A model generated the notes under the pieces. It saw nothing but the letters and a program-made list of their open reading frames with translations. It searched no databases and was not told where the DNA came from. Below, piece after piece: positions 19,499 to 33,199 of a stretch of 64,000 nt of DNA; within the stretch, counting starts at the first letter, position 1, and each line of letters begins with the position of its first letter. Source of the DNA: Blastocystis sp. Blastoise (taxonomy: Eukaryota > Sar > Bigyra > Opalinata > Blastocystidae). A program made the position numbers and the translations under genes. Location of the stretch: the NCBI GenBank assembly GCA_039096225.1, contig JBBPEB010000017.1, positions 545,501 to 609,500 of the forward strand, in the 5' to 3' direction.

Positions 19499-21669
19499 GA
19501 ATAGTAGTAATATCTTTATCTTTCATTTCTGTATATATAGCAAGAGAAGATTGAACAATTGGCATATTAGAATATGTTTTATATTGTGTATATAGAGGGG
19601 CATATAATATACTAGGCTATATATATAATTATATTATATATATATATACTATATGTATAAATTATACTATAATTCATTATAATATAAGTACAAACGATTA
19701 TATATATATTTATTAATTAAAAACAAAATATATATATAAATATATTCTATATACTTCTAATCTTGGTTTATATTGAATAATATTTTCAAGCATAGAATGT
19801 ACAGAATCTGCATGTGATAAGTTATATACTAATGTACGGAGACAATGAGTAAAGAATACTTTTATAAGCTATATAATATACAAATATATATTTAACATAT
19901 ATATATTATATTTTAAAATAAATAAATCATTAGTAATTAATTATATGTTTTTATTACTATTTATTATATTATTATAAAGGTTAATAATAATAAAAATATT
20001 AATTATAATAAAACTATAATAAAATTATAATAATAGAATTATTAATAAACATAATAAGAACTATAATTAATAATATACATTATAACGATAGCATCCTTTG
20101 CCAACATCTAAAGTAACATCCGTTGGATTTTCTATACATAACATAAAACCATCTTTTCCATTTTCAAATCCATGTTCTGATTTATCAAAAAAACCACCTC
20201 CTTCAAGTAATGTTATCCCTACTTGATCGGTATTTAATATATAGGAATAAAAATTTAATAATCGAAGAAATTTCTGACCTAATGAATTATCCTCTGTTTT
20301 TTCTCTACATATATATATATATATTATTATTATTATTATGATAAATAATTATTATATATTATATATATATATATATATTGTTGCTTCATATATTCATAAT
20401 ACAAAATTTAAAATATATATATGTATAGATATATAAAAAGAAAATTAATAGAATAATCACCAATATTAAAAAAAAAATTATTATTATATTAATAATAATA
20501 ATAAAAAAAGAATATAAATTTATATATATATATATATACCTATTTTCATATTGTAAGAAAGCTAGTACTGTCATACAAGTAAGAAAAGATCCCATTCCTC
20601 CACCATAAGTCTCATTAAGATCACGTTGATATAACATATATTTCATTATTAATACTAATGGACGTAAATATATATAAGTATCTAATTGATCACGTAAATA
20701 TAAAGTAGTAGATAATGAACTCGTCTGATTAAAACATATATCTACCATTAAACCTGTCTTCTATATATATATATATATATATTATTATTATATAAATTAT
20801 ATTTAATATATATATATATATATTATTATTATATAAATTATATTTAATATATATATATATACTAATAATAAAAAATATAATAATATAAAATACTTTATGT
20901 TTAAATTTAATAATAGGAACACGTGCGTGAGTTATTTTCTCCATATAACTTGACATTCCACATGATTTAATTATCTATATATATATAGAATATATTATTT
21001 AAAAAAACATAAATTAAAAAAAAATAAATACATATATATATAAAACAAACAAAAATAAACAATAAAAATAATAAAACTAATAAAATATATTCTTACGGAT
21101 GCAAATTTTTGAAGTCCAATATCTCCATCGATACCATCAATCATCATATCAATATCACTATTAGGGAGAGAACTAAAACAAAAGATATTAATATATAATA
21201 GAATAATAAAAAAAAAAATAATGAATAAAAATAAAAATAACATACATTTGAGTAGCATAAGATCCAAATACATAAACTTCAGCATCTTTATAATTACTAT
21301 GAACTAATTCACGTATATCTTGATAAACAGTTTCACGTAATGCTGTATCAACACAATCTAAATGAAGCCATTGAACTAAATCCAATAACTCTTCATGTAG
21401 ACGTGCTAATGGCTCAACATTAAATAAACGTACTGATTCTACTGACGTTAACCATGGAGCAGTTTCTTCATTAGCTTGTTCTTCTAATATAGGAGCATTT
21501 TCAATCTTTTCAAGAGTTGGTATCTCTATAAAATCAAGACTTGTATCTTTCTAAATAAGAAAAAAAGAATCGATGAGATAATGATCGTACTACATACACT
21601 CTCAGGACTCTTCTCTTGTTTACCAAGTGTTTCTCGTCTCTTTTTAAGTATATCCCAAATACGACTCAT
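18639..21669 (-). CDS. Non-canonical poly(A) polymerase / nucleotidyltransferase, TRF4/PAPD5-like
   Basis: Nine exons. The protein starts MSRIWDILKKRRETLGKQ (21598-21669). The nucleotidyltransferase core has GSYATQISLPNSDIDMMIDG, with the family's GS signature and paired catalytic Asp in SDID, and the third Asp in KKTGLMVDICFN after ARVPIIKFKH. The PAP-associated domain follows: YMLYQRDLNETYGGGMGSFL and LGQKFLRLLNFYSYILN. These match TRF4/PAPD5, the TRAMP-type enzymes that oligoadenylate nuclear RNAs for exosome decay. The C-terminal ~250 residues are highly charged: an Asn repeat, KKEKRKLDKEKRKLEAKKKK and KKKKKKKSKKNSNKNNK, ending IYIPDADSY. Such basic tails commonly contact RNA in this family. 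All introns inspected are GT-AG. Cytoplasmic TUTases are the main alternative; the SDID context and RDLNE..GG motif favour TRF4. Confidence 0.88.
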
Positions 21670-22521
21670 CTTCTATAAATTTAAAAAAGACTTCAGAAAT
21701 TATTGGTTTTTCGCTTTTCCAGTCTTTAAAGTATTTTATAAATTTCGTAATCATTTTAATTCTATTCTTTTATTAGTCATGCTTTTATAACATTAATGTG
21801 AAATGACATCACATATAGAAATGATAACTGAATAAACTAAAGATGATTTGTGTGTCGAGTCAATTCATGCATCGAAAAGATATTAGTCAAGTGTTTATTT
21901 TGCTCATAAACAATTGATTATATATTTATGACATGAGGACTAAGTGAATCAAAGATATATTTTTTTGTTATTCTAAGCTATCGACTTTTTCTTAACGAAT
22001 AAATAAAGAGATTTGTCTAATTTTAATGAAATAATATTATGCAAGATTTTAGTCTCTATTTAAGCTAAATCTCATTTTTTAAAAATGATATTTGCAATTA
22101 GTCTGTTGTTTTCAACATAATATTAATATATACATATATTATTTATTAATATAAATTAATATTTCAATGAATAATAGTTTTATTAATAATAATAAAAGTG
22201 TAACACACTTTTTTTTAATAAATGAAAAAGTTCTCTAAAAATTATTTATGCTATAAACCATTTTTAGAATATCAGTTAATTTAATAATTATATATGGTCT
22301 ATCAATAAAACTAATTGCTTTATTTAATCATTTATAAAAAAAATATCTGTTTAATCTTTATAAAAAAAATAATTCTTTATATACATAAACAAAACAAAAA
22401 TATGAAGAGAAAATTAAGACAACTGACATATAAGTCATAATAAATAAAACTACGAAAAAAAAATATATATATAATAACAATACATATATATATATAATAA
22501 CAAATGTGTATATATAACGAT
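21670..22521. other. Intergenic region
   Basis: 852 bp between the start of the TRF4-like gene and the stop of the surface-protein gene, both minus strand. It should hold the TRF4 promoter near 21.7 kb and the surface-gene 3' UTR near 22.5 kb. Nothing else recognisable. Confidence 0.5.
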
Positions 22522-25500
22522 TTAAATTTTAGCTACAGTAGTTTTGATATCAGTAGTTTGCTTTTTATCACCTTGTTTATTAGGTTTTATTTTTTGATTT
22601 TTCTTATTAAACATATGTTTAATATTATCAACGGTAATCTTACTATTACTTCCATAAGTTTGTTTATAAACGAAGAATAAAACAGCAATACCAATAATAA
22701 TAACAATGACAATAACGATAATAATAGTAACAGCGATAGCTGAACCAGTCCAGAAATTATAATTAAGAAGAGTAACTTCATTGGGAGAAACATTAACAGA
22801 TGTAACGGCATTATAATTAGAAGAAGAAGAAGATTGAAGAGAAGGTAATAAAGAAGTATTCATATAAGAAGTTAATGAATCTTTAATAGAAATACTTTCA
22901 ACTTCATTACATTCTACACGTGTAGTTACAATAATAGAATCAGAAAAGAAAAAAGAAGAATAACTTTGAATAGATTCTATAAAAATCTTTGTATTAGGTA
23001 CATTTAAAGAGTCAATGTAATCATCAAGATTCTTTTGAAGTATATATATCTGAGTAGCATCAAAGAAAGTAGAAGTAATACCATAGAAATATATAGGTAA
23101 ACGAATAAATGTACGATCTTGAACAGGTATGTCTTCATTAGAAATACTATAACAAGTAGTAGTATTGACAGCTTCCCATTGACCAGCATTACCTATATGA
23201 GTACAAGCACGAGAACGAGTAGATACACTACTATTTTCACATAATATATAAGCAGTAGTACCTACATCAGTAACAGGCCATTCACCATCAACATCACAAG
23301 TACGAGAAATAACAGTAATAGAAGCAGAAATAAGTGCACTCTTATCACTGTTAAGAGCAGATAATGTATATTGAATAGCAGGTTGTATATATAAAGGAGA
23401 ACCAGAAATCATACCTGTATTACTATTTAAATTCATACCAATAGGAAGAGAAGGAGAAATAATCCATGAATTTACTTGATTTTCTGCAGTAGGAATTATT
23501 TCAGCATTTTCATCTTTATAGAAAGTATAAGAGAGAGGATCTAAAGTAATTACTGGAGCTTTATAAGTACAACTATCAATAGCTGATTGCCATATTCCTG
23601 TAGGACCACAAATTCTTGTTAATTGTCCTTCTTTAAGTGAATCAGTACAAGGAGAAGTAGCAGTAGCACCAGCATTAGTAGTAGACCAAACACCATCTAA
23701 AGGACAAGTACGAGAATTAATAGTAATAGATATGGAAGCTTGACCAAAACCAACAATATTAGTAGCTTTTACAATATAAGTGGCAGCTACTTGAATAGTA
23801 GTAGGAGTACCCATAATAATACCAGTTAATTCATCTATGGTTAATCCATTAGGAAGAGATGGAGTAACAGTCCAAGAAGTAACGAATTGTTGAGTAGTAG
23901 GAGTAATAGTAGCAGATTCAGTTGTGTATAAAGTGACAGCTGAAGGAGTAATAGTAACAGTAGGAATAATATAAGTACAGCCATCAACAGGAGCTTCCCA
24001 AACACCTGTAGAACCACAAATTCTTGTAACTTGACCTTCTTTTTGAGAATCAGTACAAGGAGAAGTAGCAGTAGCACCAGCATTAGTAGTAGACCATACA
24101 CCATCTAAAGGACAAGTACGAGAATTAATAGTAATAGAAACTGTTGCTTGACCATTACCAGTAGGATTAGAAGCAGTAATAGTATATGTAGTAGCAACTT
24201 GAATAGTGGTAGGAGTACCCGTAATAATACCAGTAGAACTATCAATAGCTAATCCATTAGGAAGAGAAGGAGTAACAGTCCATGAAGATACATATTGTTG
24301 AGTAATAGGAGTAATAGTAGCTGATTCAGATGTATATAAAGTGACACTTGATGGAGTAATAGTAATAGTAGGAATAATATAAGTACAACTATCAACAGGA
24401 TCTTCCCAAGCACCAGTATCATCACAAACTCTAGTGATTTGACCTTCTTTTTGAGAATCAATACAAGGAGAAGTAGCTGTAACACCAGCAATCGTAGATG
24501 GCCAAATATCATCAATAGGACAATCATAAGCTTTTGTAGTAATTGTGATCATAGTAGTAATTGGATTCGTTGTCCCTAAAGGTATAGCTGATACAGTATA
24601 TCTAATAGATGAAGTAATAACAGAAGTTGTTCCTGAGATAATACCAGTAATAAGATCAAGATGTATACCTGTTGGTAATCTAGGAGATACAAACCAAGTA
24701 GAAACACTATCTCCAGTAACAATAGGTATAATATTAAGAGGTGTATTTATTGTTACAGATACTTCAGTAGGATTGTATGAAATACTGTTTTCTACAAGAA
24801 TTTCAATTTTATTAATAATAATAGATAGATAAGTAGAAACTGAAATAGGTCCAGATATAGCAGTAATAATATAAGATGTTGATTGTTGTTGAAAAGAAGG
24901 AGTACCAGAGATAGTACATGTAGGTACATCTAATACTAGTCCAATAGGTAAAGAAGGATTAACAATACACATATATCCAGTAATATTAGAAATAGTAGGT
25001 ATTATTGGAATAATTGGAGAAGTAGCATTGAATGTATAAACAGACTCAGGATAAGTAAGAGTAGGTATTACTGAACATAAAGAATTATCTTCTTCACCAA
25101 AGATACCATTAGAACAATATCTTTTCTTTTTATTATCAGTACCATCATTACAAGATTTATAAGCATAATGATTATGAACAGTAGCAGGATAGCCATCAAA
25201 AGCAGAACAAAGATTTGACCGTCTATTAATATTTAAAGTGATTTCAGAAATTTGTAAGTTATAATCATTCAAACATGCAGAACTATCGCCACTAATAGCA
25301 GGGTTATTACAAGCTTCAAATTTTAATCTATACTTATTATACGATTGTTCAGGAGCAAATTCAAATGTTTTCTTTTGTAAAAATGATGTGAATCGTACAG
25401 TTGATGCATGATGTAATGCTGTCCAAGTAGCACCATTATCATTAGAACCTTCAAATGTCCAATCAGATGGATGTCTTCTATTACAATTATCACCATTAGT

Positions 25501-28500
25501 AATAGTATAGGAATTAATAAAGACTCTTCGATTATCATTATAAGTCCAAGTACCCCAAGCATTACTACACGCAGCATTTGTTGCCCATTTTGTACTTGTA
25601 TCATCATCAAAAGCATATTTTATATTTCCACTATATGCACCTGTTCCTTTTGATGAATCAAAATTACCATTTATTAACATTTTTACATCATTTTCATAAA
25701 ATACTATTGATGCTTCAAAAAATGATTGTGTTATATCGAAATATCCTTTATGAGTTTCTATAGCTAATACATTCTGACCTAAAACAAGATTGATACCATC
25801 ATATTGAATAGAGAATATATCAATAACAGTTTCTACATTAGTATAGTCAGAAGTAGCAAGACTAGTAGAAGTAATAATACCTGCAGGCATATTATATCGT
25901 CTTAACTCAATTCCATTTAAATACACAACCGCACCAGCCTTTAAATTAAGATTTAATTGAAATGCAACATATCTAGTAATATCAGAAACAGTAAATATTG
26001 TTCTATAGTATTGAGTAATACCTTTAGGAACAGTAAATGAATCTATAGTACCTATTGACCAATCAGAATTAGTATAAGGAACAGTAGTCCAAGAAGAACC
26101 AATAGGAGCAGGAATTGTATTACTATTTAAATAAGTCCATATAATAGAAGAAGATGCAGTAATTATTTTATTTTCAAATTGTAGAGTTTTAGGTGTTTCT
26201 CCTGCAAGTAATGTAGCAGTCAATATTGGTATATTATCAGAAAGAAGGACATATATTTTACCATTTCTCCAACTATCTTTATATGTATCAGTTAATATAA
26301 GATCATAAACACCTTCTGGTTGACAATAACTATAAAAACTAGTTGAATAATCAGGGAAATAACTTCTGGAATCTATGAACTCTTTTGTATCATGATCTAA
26401 TATTTGAAAACCCATTTCTTCTCCATCGTTATCACCTGGATTGTCAATTTTTATTTTAAAGATACTATTTGGATATGTACAGAAGGTAACCATAATAGAG
26501 ATTGTAGTAGTAGAAGCAATACCTTGAAGATTATAAGCTTGAATAGTGTATGTTGTTAATGGTGATAATGTAGTTGGGGAACCATAGATATATCCAGTAT
26601 TACTATCTATATAAACACCTTTAGGAAGTGTAGTTTCAATAATACTAAAACTATGATAATTAGGAACAGGAGTAACAGTAGATATATCTGTATCTTTATA
26701 ACCAATGATCGTATTTGGAGTATAAATAAGTGGAGATGTAACAATATTACTAAGATCAGCAGTTAATAATTGAATTTCAGAAAGTGAAATTAGTTTTGAA
26801 GTACCATAATCAGCATTCTTTGAAATTGAAAAAATATATGAATGATAAGATTTCGTATGAGGATTCATATAGAAACATTGTCGTTGATTTCTAGCTGTCC
26901 ACATAATATTTGATTCAGATCCTAAACTATCACATATATTATTATTACAGCCATAGACATTCCATTCAACAGGATCTGCTTCAATTGTATTATAATTACT
27001 TATAAAACAATATTTATTTATATATGAATATTGAGAAGAACTTGTATATGTAAATGTAAGATTAAAAGGAGTATATACTTTATAAGGAGCTTCATACATC
27101 CATCTAGTAGTAATTTTATTATCAATAAGTAAATCAACGCCTTCATTATCTTTAGAAGGACCAGATACTGATAGATCCCAATTACGACTATGTGTTGAAG
27201 AAGTACCATCTAATCTTAATGAGAAATCAAAAATAACTTCTACAGGTAAAAGAGTATCTTCAGGATATACTTGAGCAATACTAATAGTATTTGTACCAAT
27301 ATTAATTTTACTTATATCTATACTTGAACGACGGCTATATACAGCAGTAGAAGTAGTTGTAGGAATAGTAGAAATAGTAATATCACCATCTGGAAGACCA
27401 TGTCTATATACTTCATTATCATTAATATAAATAACAGTAGCTTCAGAAGATTTTAAAGATAATTCAACTAGATGCATATCAGTTTTAGAAGTAACAGTAA
27501 ATGTATGTCTGAAGAATTGAGTACGAACAGAAGAAGTAGGTCTAGTTTCAAGAGCAAGACAAGGTGTCCAATTAGTATCAGGAGTATAAGAAGTAGTATA
27601 CCAGTTAGTAGGAACAGTAGTAGCTTTAGTATAGCAAAGAACATTAGGATCATGATCATTAATAATATAGTCTATATTTAATTTTGAAGTTGAGATTCCT
27701 TTATCAACAAGAGTATCTCTAAAAATAGTAGTAGAACTATATTTATTAACTAATATAATAATAAGAATAGAAGACTTATCCCAAGCATCTGAGTCAATAT
27801 CTTTCATTTCTAAAGTATATATAGAAGTAGGTAAACAAATATTAGATGTAATTTCAGACATATCTAATCCATTAGTACTAAATACTTGCTTATTATTTGA
27901 ATCATATATATTAACGAATTCAGACCATGCATGAGAACCAGCTTTTTTTATAATTTGTAAATGTTTATAATTTATTCCATCACATTCAATTATAGTGATA
28001 GAAAGTGTACAAGAAAGAGTTCGACCAGTTATAGCATCAATAGCAGTAATTACAAAAGTACCTTCATAAGTAGTTACAGGGGTACCATAGATTTCACCTG
28101 TAGTAGGAACAAAAGTAAGACCTTGAGGAAGAGTAGTAGGAGAAGTAAGGGTAAAAGTTTTTAAACCAGAAGAATGAGGAGATAAATAAACACTATCTAA
28201 GTCTTTATACCAAGTATAAGAAGATTGTTCATAGACAAAATCAGTAATAATATCTGTATTACACGAATAGAATTCTATTTCACCAATTCGACAAAAATTT
28301 AATTGATCTACAACAGAAGTAATCTCTAATTTATACATATTATAAGCTTTACCATTCGATGGAATTGAGAACATTTTCGATTCCTTTCTAGCAGAGAATG
28401 TAACAGCAGCATTAATATCTAATAAATCCCAAGTATTACCATTATCATTAGAACCTAAAAAAGAAAAATTCTGAGGATCTCCTTTAGGAACATAACTTGT

Positions 28501-29724
28501 GGATACAATTTCATATTTATTAATCCATTCACGTCTGCCATCATTAAATTTATATATAAAAGAAATAGGATAAATTGGATTATTCCATATTACACTTGTT
28601 TTAATATTATTATCAAAAGCTTCATCTTTATAAGAGATGTCACCTGTAGAAGGTATAGTACTTATAGTACCATCATGAGTACGTTTAGAGCAAGTACCAA
28701 ATAAGGGAAGAAAGAATCCATCAAATAAATCTGTAGTACTAGGAGAAGAAGAAGTAGAAGTTGGGTGTATTTCTACAGCAATAACTATCTGAGTTTTGGT
28801 TCCAATATATTTCTTAATAGAATGAGTTATTCTTCGATATTCATAAGTACTATCTAAAGTAGTAGCAAGAGTATATCCAGTAATAATACCATTAGGTAGA
28901 TTTTTTCTATTTAATTCTTGACCATTTATATATACAATCATTCCTTCTTTAGCATTAATACCAAGTTCAAAAGTAGCAAAATTACTAAGATCAGGAAGAG
29001 TAATAGTAGTACGATAATAACGAGTAATAGCAGATTGCGGAGCAGGAAAAGATCCACTAGAATAACTAGACCAAGAAGTAACATCATAAGTTGATTGAGT
29101 CCAAGAAGAATCAGATTGAACAGCAGTTGAATATTTCCATTGAGAGGATTTAGGAAGAGAATAAGAAGCTATAGAGAAATATTTGAGTTATACACAAGAT
29201 AATTAATAGATAAATTTTTGTTTTTAAATAAAAAATACTATTATTATTATATATATATACGATAAATAGTCCACTCTACAAAGCCACCACTATTAAGCAT
29301 ATCATATAATATTATAGTTCCATCAATAGATACAGTCAGAGATGAACCATCATACCAACCATTTGAAGAGCTATATAGAATGAACATAATTAGAAATTAA
29401 TAATAACTGATTTAATGTTAAAATCAATACGTGTCCGTAGCTACGATTGTATGAATGACAGGGTTTAGACAGAATTCATATGTTTTCAGCTGATTATCAA
29501 GTGATGATTGGCCTAGAATTGAGCCAACAAGAAATCCAGATGAGTAAGGACCTTCATATATTCTCACATCTTCTTCTTTACATGACGAGGAAAATTTTCT
29601 AATAAATTGAACAGCAATTTGTGGTTCAACACAGTTAATTGCGTTACCTAAAAATAATAGGCATATAATGATCTATGTTAATCATACTTAGCATTAAAAA
29701 GAATAACAGAATAGGAATTATCAT
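22522..29724 (-). CDS. Giant modular type I surface protein (jelly-roll, discoidin-like, Ig-like, Cys-rich modules)
   Basis: Four exons (29688-29724, 29431-29647, 29261-29370, 22522-29168), all GT-AG, encode 2,336 residues. Exon 1 encodes a signal peptide (MIIPILLFFLMLS). The ectodomain repeats a composite unit about three times: a jelly-roll module with VVYLNGIELRRYNMPAG (also VYINGQELNRKNLPNG and VIYINDNEVYRHGLPDG); a discoidin-like module with WTFEGSNDNGATW or FSFLGSNDNGNTW; a cadherin-like putative Ig (He_PIG) module with LPxGLxxxxxTGxIxGxP; and a Cys-containing module with CLPTSIYTLEMKD or CQPEGVYDLILTD. Then come alternating He_PIG modules and five Cys-rich modules of the form CPxDGxW...C...R.C...G.W....C. 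A membrane-proximal domain is followed by a transmembrane helix (AIAVTIIIVIVIVIIIGIAV) and a 40-residue basic tail. It probably acts in adhesion or carbohydrate binding; the ligand is unknown. Confidence 0.85.
23700..24515 (-). repeat. 408-nt tandem repeat inside the surface-protein gene
   Basis: Two near-identical 136-codon units in tandem, each an Ig-like module plus a Cys-rich module ending CPLDGVWSTTNAGATATSPC. The marker CACCATCTAA recurs at 23691 and 24099, exactly 408 nt apart. More diverged units flank them, so this looks like a recent unit duplication in an older array. Confidence 0.85.
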
Positions 29725-30839
29725 TTTGTTTACACAATGAGGAATGTTTTATTTAAAAATAATAAAATATGAGAATTATATCAAATGAAAAACTGTATTG
29801 ATTATTACTAGAAGTAGTATTTTTAGTGTAATCATATGATAAATGAAACTTGAAAAGTTAGTAGAATATATGAAGAAAAGTATTTTTTACTAAAACAAAT
29901 TATGTTGATAACGTTTATCATTATTTACAACTATGCTGTATATATGTATATATATGTTATATATAAGAAGAAATCTAACTAGTGAAATCAACAAATGATT
30001 GAAAAAATAGTTATAATGAAAATATTTTCTTTCATTTTCAGAAACATTTCATTTTTTGTTTAAAAAATAATAATAATTTTCCGAAAAACGAGAACCAAAA
30101 AAACTGAATATATAAAGAATTCTTTTTATTGGTGTTTTTCGGGATGGCTTTAGTAGTGCACGTTGGTTTGTTACTTTTTTTAGTATTTGTGATTCTATAA
30201 AGAAATAGATTTTTATTTTAGTATAATAATTACTTTATTGATATCAATTTTTGGCATTCATTGAATACTAAAGTACTTTTACGAAATTTTACAGTTTCTC
30301 TTCTTTTTTAAAACTTGAATTTAAATACAAGAATTGGTTCATGTTATTTTGACTTTAGTGTTATAATAAGGCTATTATAGTTTTAAGTGTTTAGGAATGA
30401 AGTTTATAAATGTATGACTGTGAATAAGATTAATACAATCTGATTTGCCACATAAATTTAAAATGATTAATAATGTTTTTTCTCTTTCGTAAACTCAAAT
30501 CATTTTGTAATTTAAATACAAAAGAATGATTAATGATATACTTTAAAAAAGTGTTCATACGATTCTAATTGAGATTAATTCGATATAACAATATTTATGA
30601 AAAAAATATTTTTTTAACCAAATAACTAGCCTTTTATAACAAATAATTCTTATACTATAAGTATGTACTGATTTATAAAAGTAAATAGGTTTTCAACAAA
30701 ACAATATATATGCATAATTATTTAAAAAATTGAAAGAAAAAACAAATAGATAAAATTATTTAATGTTTAAAAAAAAAGATGTGAAACAATAAAACTTATA
30801 AGAAAATGAATATTATTTTAATAAGTAAAATGAGAGTAT
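29725..30839. other. Intergenic region
   Basis: 1.1 kb between the surface-protein start and the NOP58 stop, both minus strand. It should hold the surface-gene promoter on its left half. No gene, RNA or clear element seen. Confidence 0.5.
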
Positions 30840-32876
30840 TTATTCTTCATCATGATGCTTCTTCTTCTTCTTATCTTTTTTATCTTCACCATCATCATCA
30901 TGCTTTCTCTTTTTATCCTTCTTTTCTTTCTTTTCTTCTTTATCTTTTTTGTCTTTCTTTTCCTTCTTTTCTTTTTTCTCCTTCTTTTCTTTCTTTTCCT
31001 TTTTCTCTTTCTTTTCTTCTTCTTCTTTTTCTTCCTTCTTAGGTGTTTCTTCTTTAGGAGTCATTTGAATATCACTAGAAGCATTATAACTGGTAAAAGT
31101 AGAAGTAATAGTATTACTAGCAGAAGCAGAAGGAGCAGCAATAGGTTGATTAGCAGCAGTTTTAATAGCACCGCCTTCTAATTGACGTAATCTATCTTCT
31201 ACTTTAGTTCTAGCATCTAAACCAATAGTAGCTTCAGCATTATCACCTAAAGCATCAACACGAATAGCAAGAGCAGCTTTAGACTATATTTATATAATTA
31301 TATTATAGTATTATTCATATATATATATTCTTGTTTATGAAAATATTTTATTATAAGTAATTTAAATATTAATTAGAATAAATAATACAGTATATATATA
31401 TACAGCAAGAACACGAGAGATCTTACCCTTATTCTTAGGGTTAGCTTGACCAACTAAGGAAGCATGATAAATAAGACCATACTTAGGTGTTTCGTGACGA
31501 GTCTTAAGAGCACGGAATAAAGCTTTTTCAGCACCAAGAATTTATTGAAATAGAGTATTATTATTATATTATATTATAATATAATTGAATTAATTGTAAA
31601 GATAAAATAAATAATAGAAAATAGAAAATAATAATAAAAATAATAATAATAATAAAAACATCATAATACATACTTGAACAGTAGAAGCAGGATATTTAGC
31701 TAAATTCATAAGAGATCCAGCATGACTAATAAGACGAGCACCAACTAATTCACCAATAACAATAGAAAGATTAGGAGCAATAGCTTTCATTCTATTTTGT
31801 AAATATTCAAATAATTGAATTCTATAAGCAGTTAAATCTAATACTTGAGTAGCTAAATCATCAATATTTTGTAAATCATCAGTACTAATATCAGTACCCA
31901 TAGAAATAACAGAAGTTTGTTTTACAGATTCTTCAACTTCACTTTCTAAAATATCAGATAAATCCATTTCTTTATAATTCTTTCTATAACCTACTTTAAG
32001 AACTAATTTAGCATATTGAATATTATCATTAACAAGTTTTCCTAATTCAGGGAAATGCCAACCATACCATTCACGTACTCTCATAGCATAAGTATTAATT
32101 TCTTTATCTAATTCATCTAATAAAGAAATAGCTTGAACAATCATAGTATCAACTTTATCAGGAGAAAACTTAAGCTTATAACTATGTATATATAAAATAA
32201 ATAATTTGAATATTATTTAAATAAATAAAACATTAAAAAAATAACTAAATAAATAAAATAATTATAAAAATTTAAATGAAAAAAAAAACAAAAAAATAAA
32301 ATAAAATAAATACCGACCAAGAGAGTGAGCTAAACCTAAAACCATATGATGAATATCAGTTTCAGAAACGGAACCAAGTAATTCAGATAATTGACTACGA
32401 ATACCTCTCATTAACTTTAAAGCAGAAGTATCACTAACACATTTAATTCCAAGATTATCTTTAATAAGACCACCAAGCTTTAAATCAATAACAGCTAATT
32501 TATCCTTTAAATCAGCTTTTACAATATTCTTCTTTAAGAATTTTTGAAGATTCTCATCTAAAGAACCATCAATTAAAGCAGAAGCAGCAGCTAAAGCCTA
32601 TTATATATACATATATAAGCATTTCTTGAAATTTTAAAATATATATACTTCAGTAGTATCTCTGAATTTCTTGAAAGCAACAAGTTTAATACTATAGATT
32701 AAAATAAATAAGATACACATTTAAAAAACATATAAAACAAAAAGAAAAACATACAATTTGCTAGCACTTTCAGGATTAGCGAATTGTTCTTCAATTGTAT
32801 CAGGGTTTTCTAATTTACCTTCATCTTGTACTTTGAGAAGTGCATAACCGGCAGAAGATTCAAAAAGAACAAGCAT
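30840..32876 (-). CDS. NOP58: NOP58, box C/D snoRNP core protein
   Basis: Six exons. The product begins [21 protein letters not shown], the NOP5 N-terminal domain, and continues through [52 protein letters not shown] (coiled coil), [21 protein letters not shown]-type [29 protein letters not shown], and [30 protein letters not shown]: the complete NOP domain that binds box C/D snoRNAs and fibrillarin. The C-terminus is a long KKE/KKD tail ending KHHDEE, typical of nucleolar NOP58 rather than NOP56. The start Met is fixed by family alignment. A 5'-UTR intron ends two bases before the ATG. The intron at 31542-31673 lacks a 3' AG at the position demanded by the conserved protein (see findings). 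Confidence 0.96.
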
Positions 32877-32878
32877 TT

Positions 32879-32967
32879 CTATAATCATCAATAAATATAT
32901 TGTTCATATAAATATAGTAACATCAAAAACATAAAAGTAAACATAAATAATGTAAAAATATATATAC
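32879..32967 (-). other. Probable 5'-UTR intron of NOP58
   Basis: GTATATATAT donor at 32967 and GATTATAG acceptor ending at 32879, two bases before the NOP58 ATG. Same donor and acceptor style as coding introns here, so the transcript should start upstream of 32968. Confidence 0.55.
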
Positions 32968-32977
32968 TTAATGAGTT

Positions 32978-33199
32978 CTAAGTGGTTTTATAGGGTAAGA
33001 AATATAACTGTCTTATAAAGCCATAGTATTGTTTAAGAAACGGATGGCTCTCCAAAAATCTCGTTTCTTGAAGAAAAAAACATCCGACTTTTTTAGGCTC
33101 CTCCATACTTTTTTTGGATTGAAGAACTGTGGCTCTCCTTAAAGACTCATCAATAATTGATTTATTCTTGGTTATCGTCGATTCATGGTTGTTGTTCAT
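32978..33199 (-). CDS. Upstream open reading frame in the NOP58 leader, uncertain
   Basis: 73-codon open frame beginning MNNNHESTITKNKSIIDE and ending in a TAG, 11 nt before the proposed 5'-UTR intron donor. The composition is protein-like (few runs, mixed charge), but no family was recognised. It may be a regulatory uORF, a small independent protein or chance. Its TAG stop differs from the TAA used by every recognised gene here, which weakens the case. Confidence 0.25.
   Translation of the reverse strand: MNNNHESTITKNKSIIDESLRRATVLQSKKSMEEPKKVGCFFLQETRFLESHPFLKQYYGFIRQLYFLPYKTT

Noticed and set aside
24545-24832. Open frames antisense to or in other frames of the surface-protein exon (also 25.3-25.8, 27.0-27.7 and 28.0 kb).
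   Set aside because: Shadows caused by the biased codon content of the giant exon; no start or splice context.
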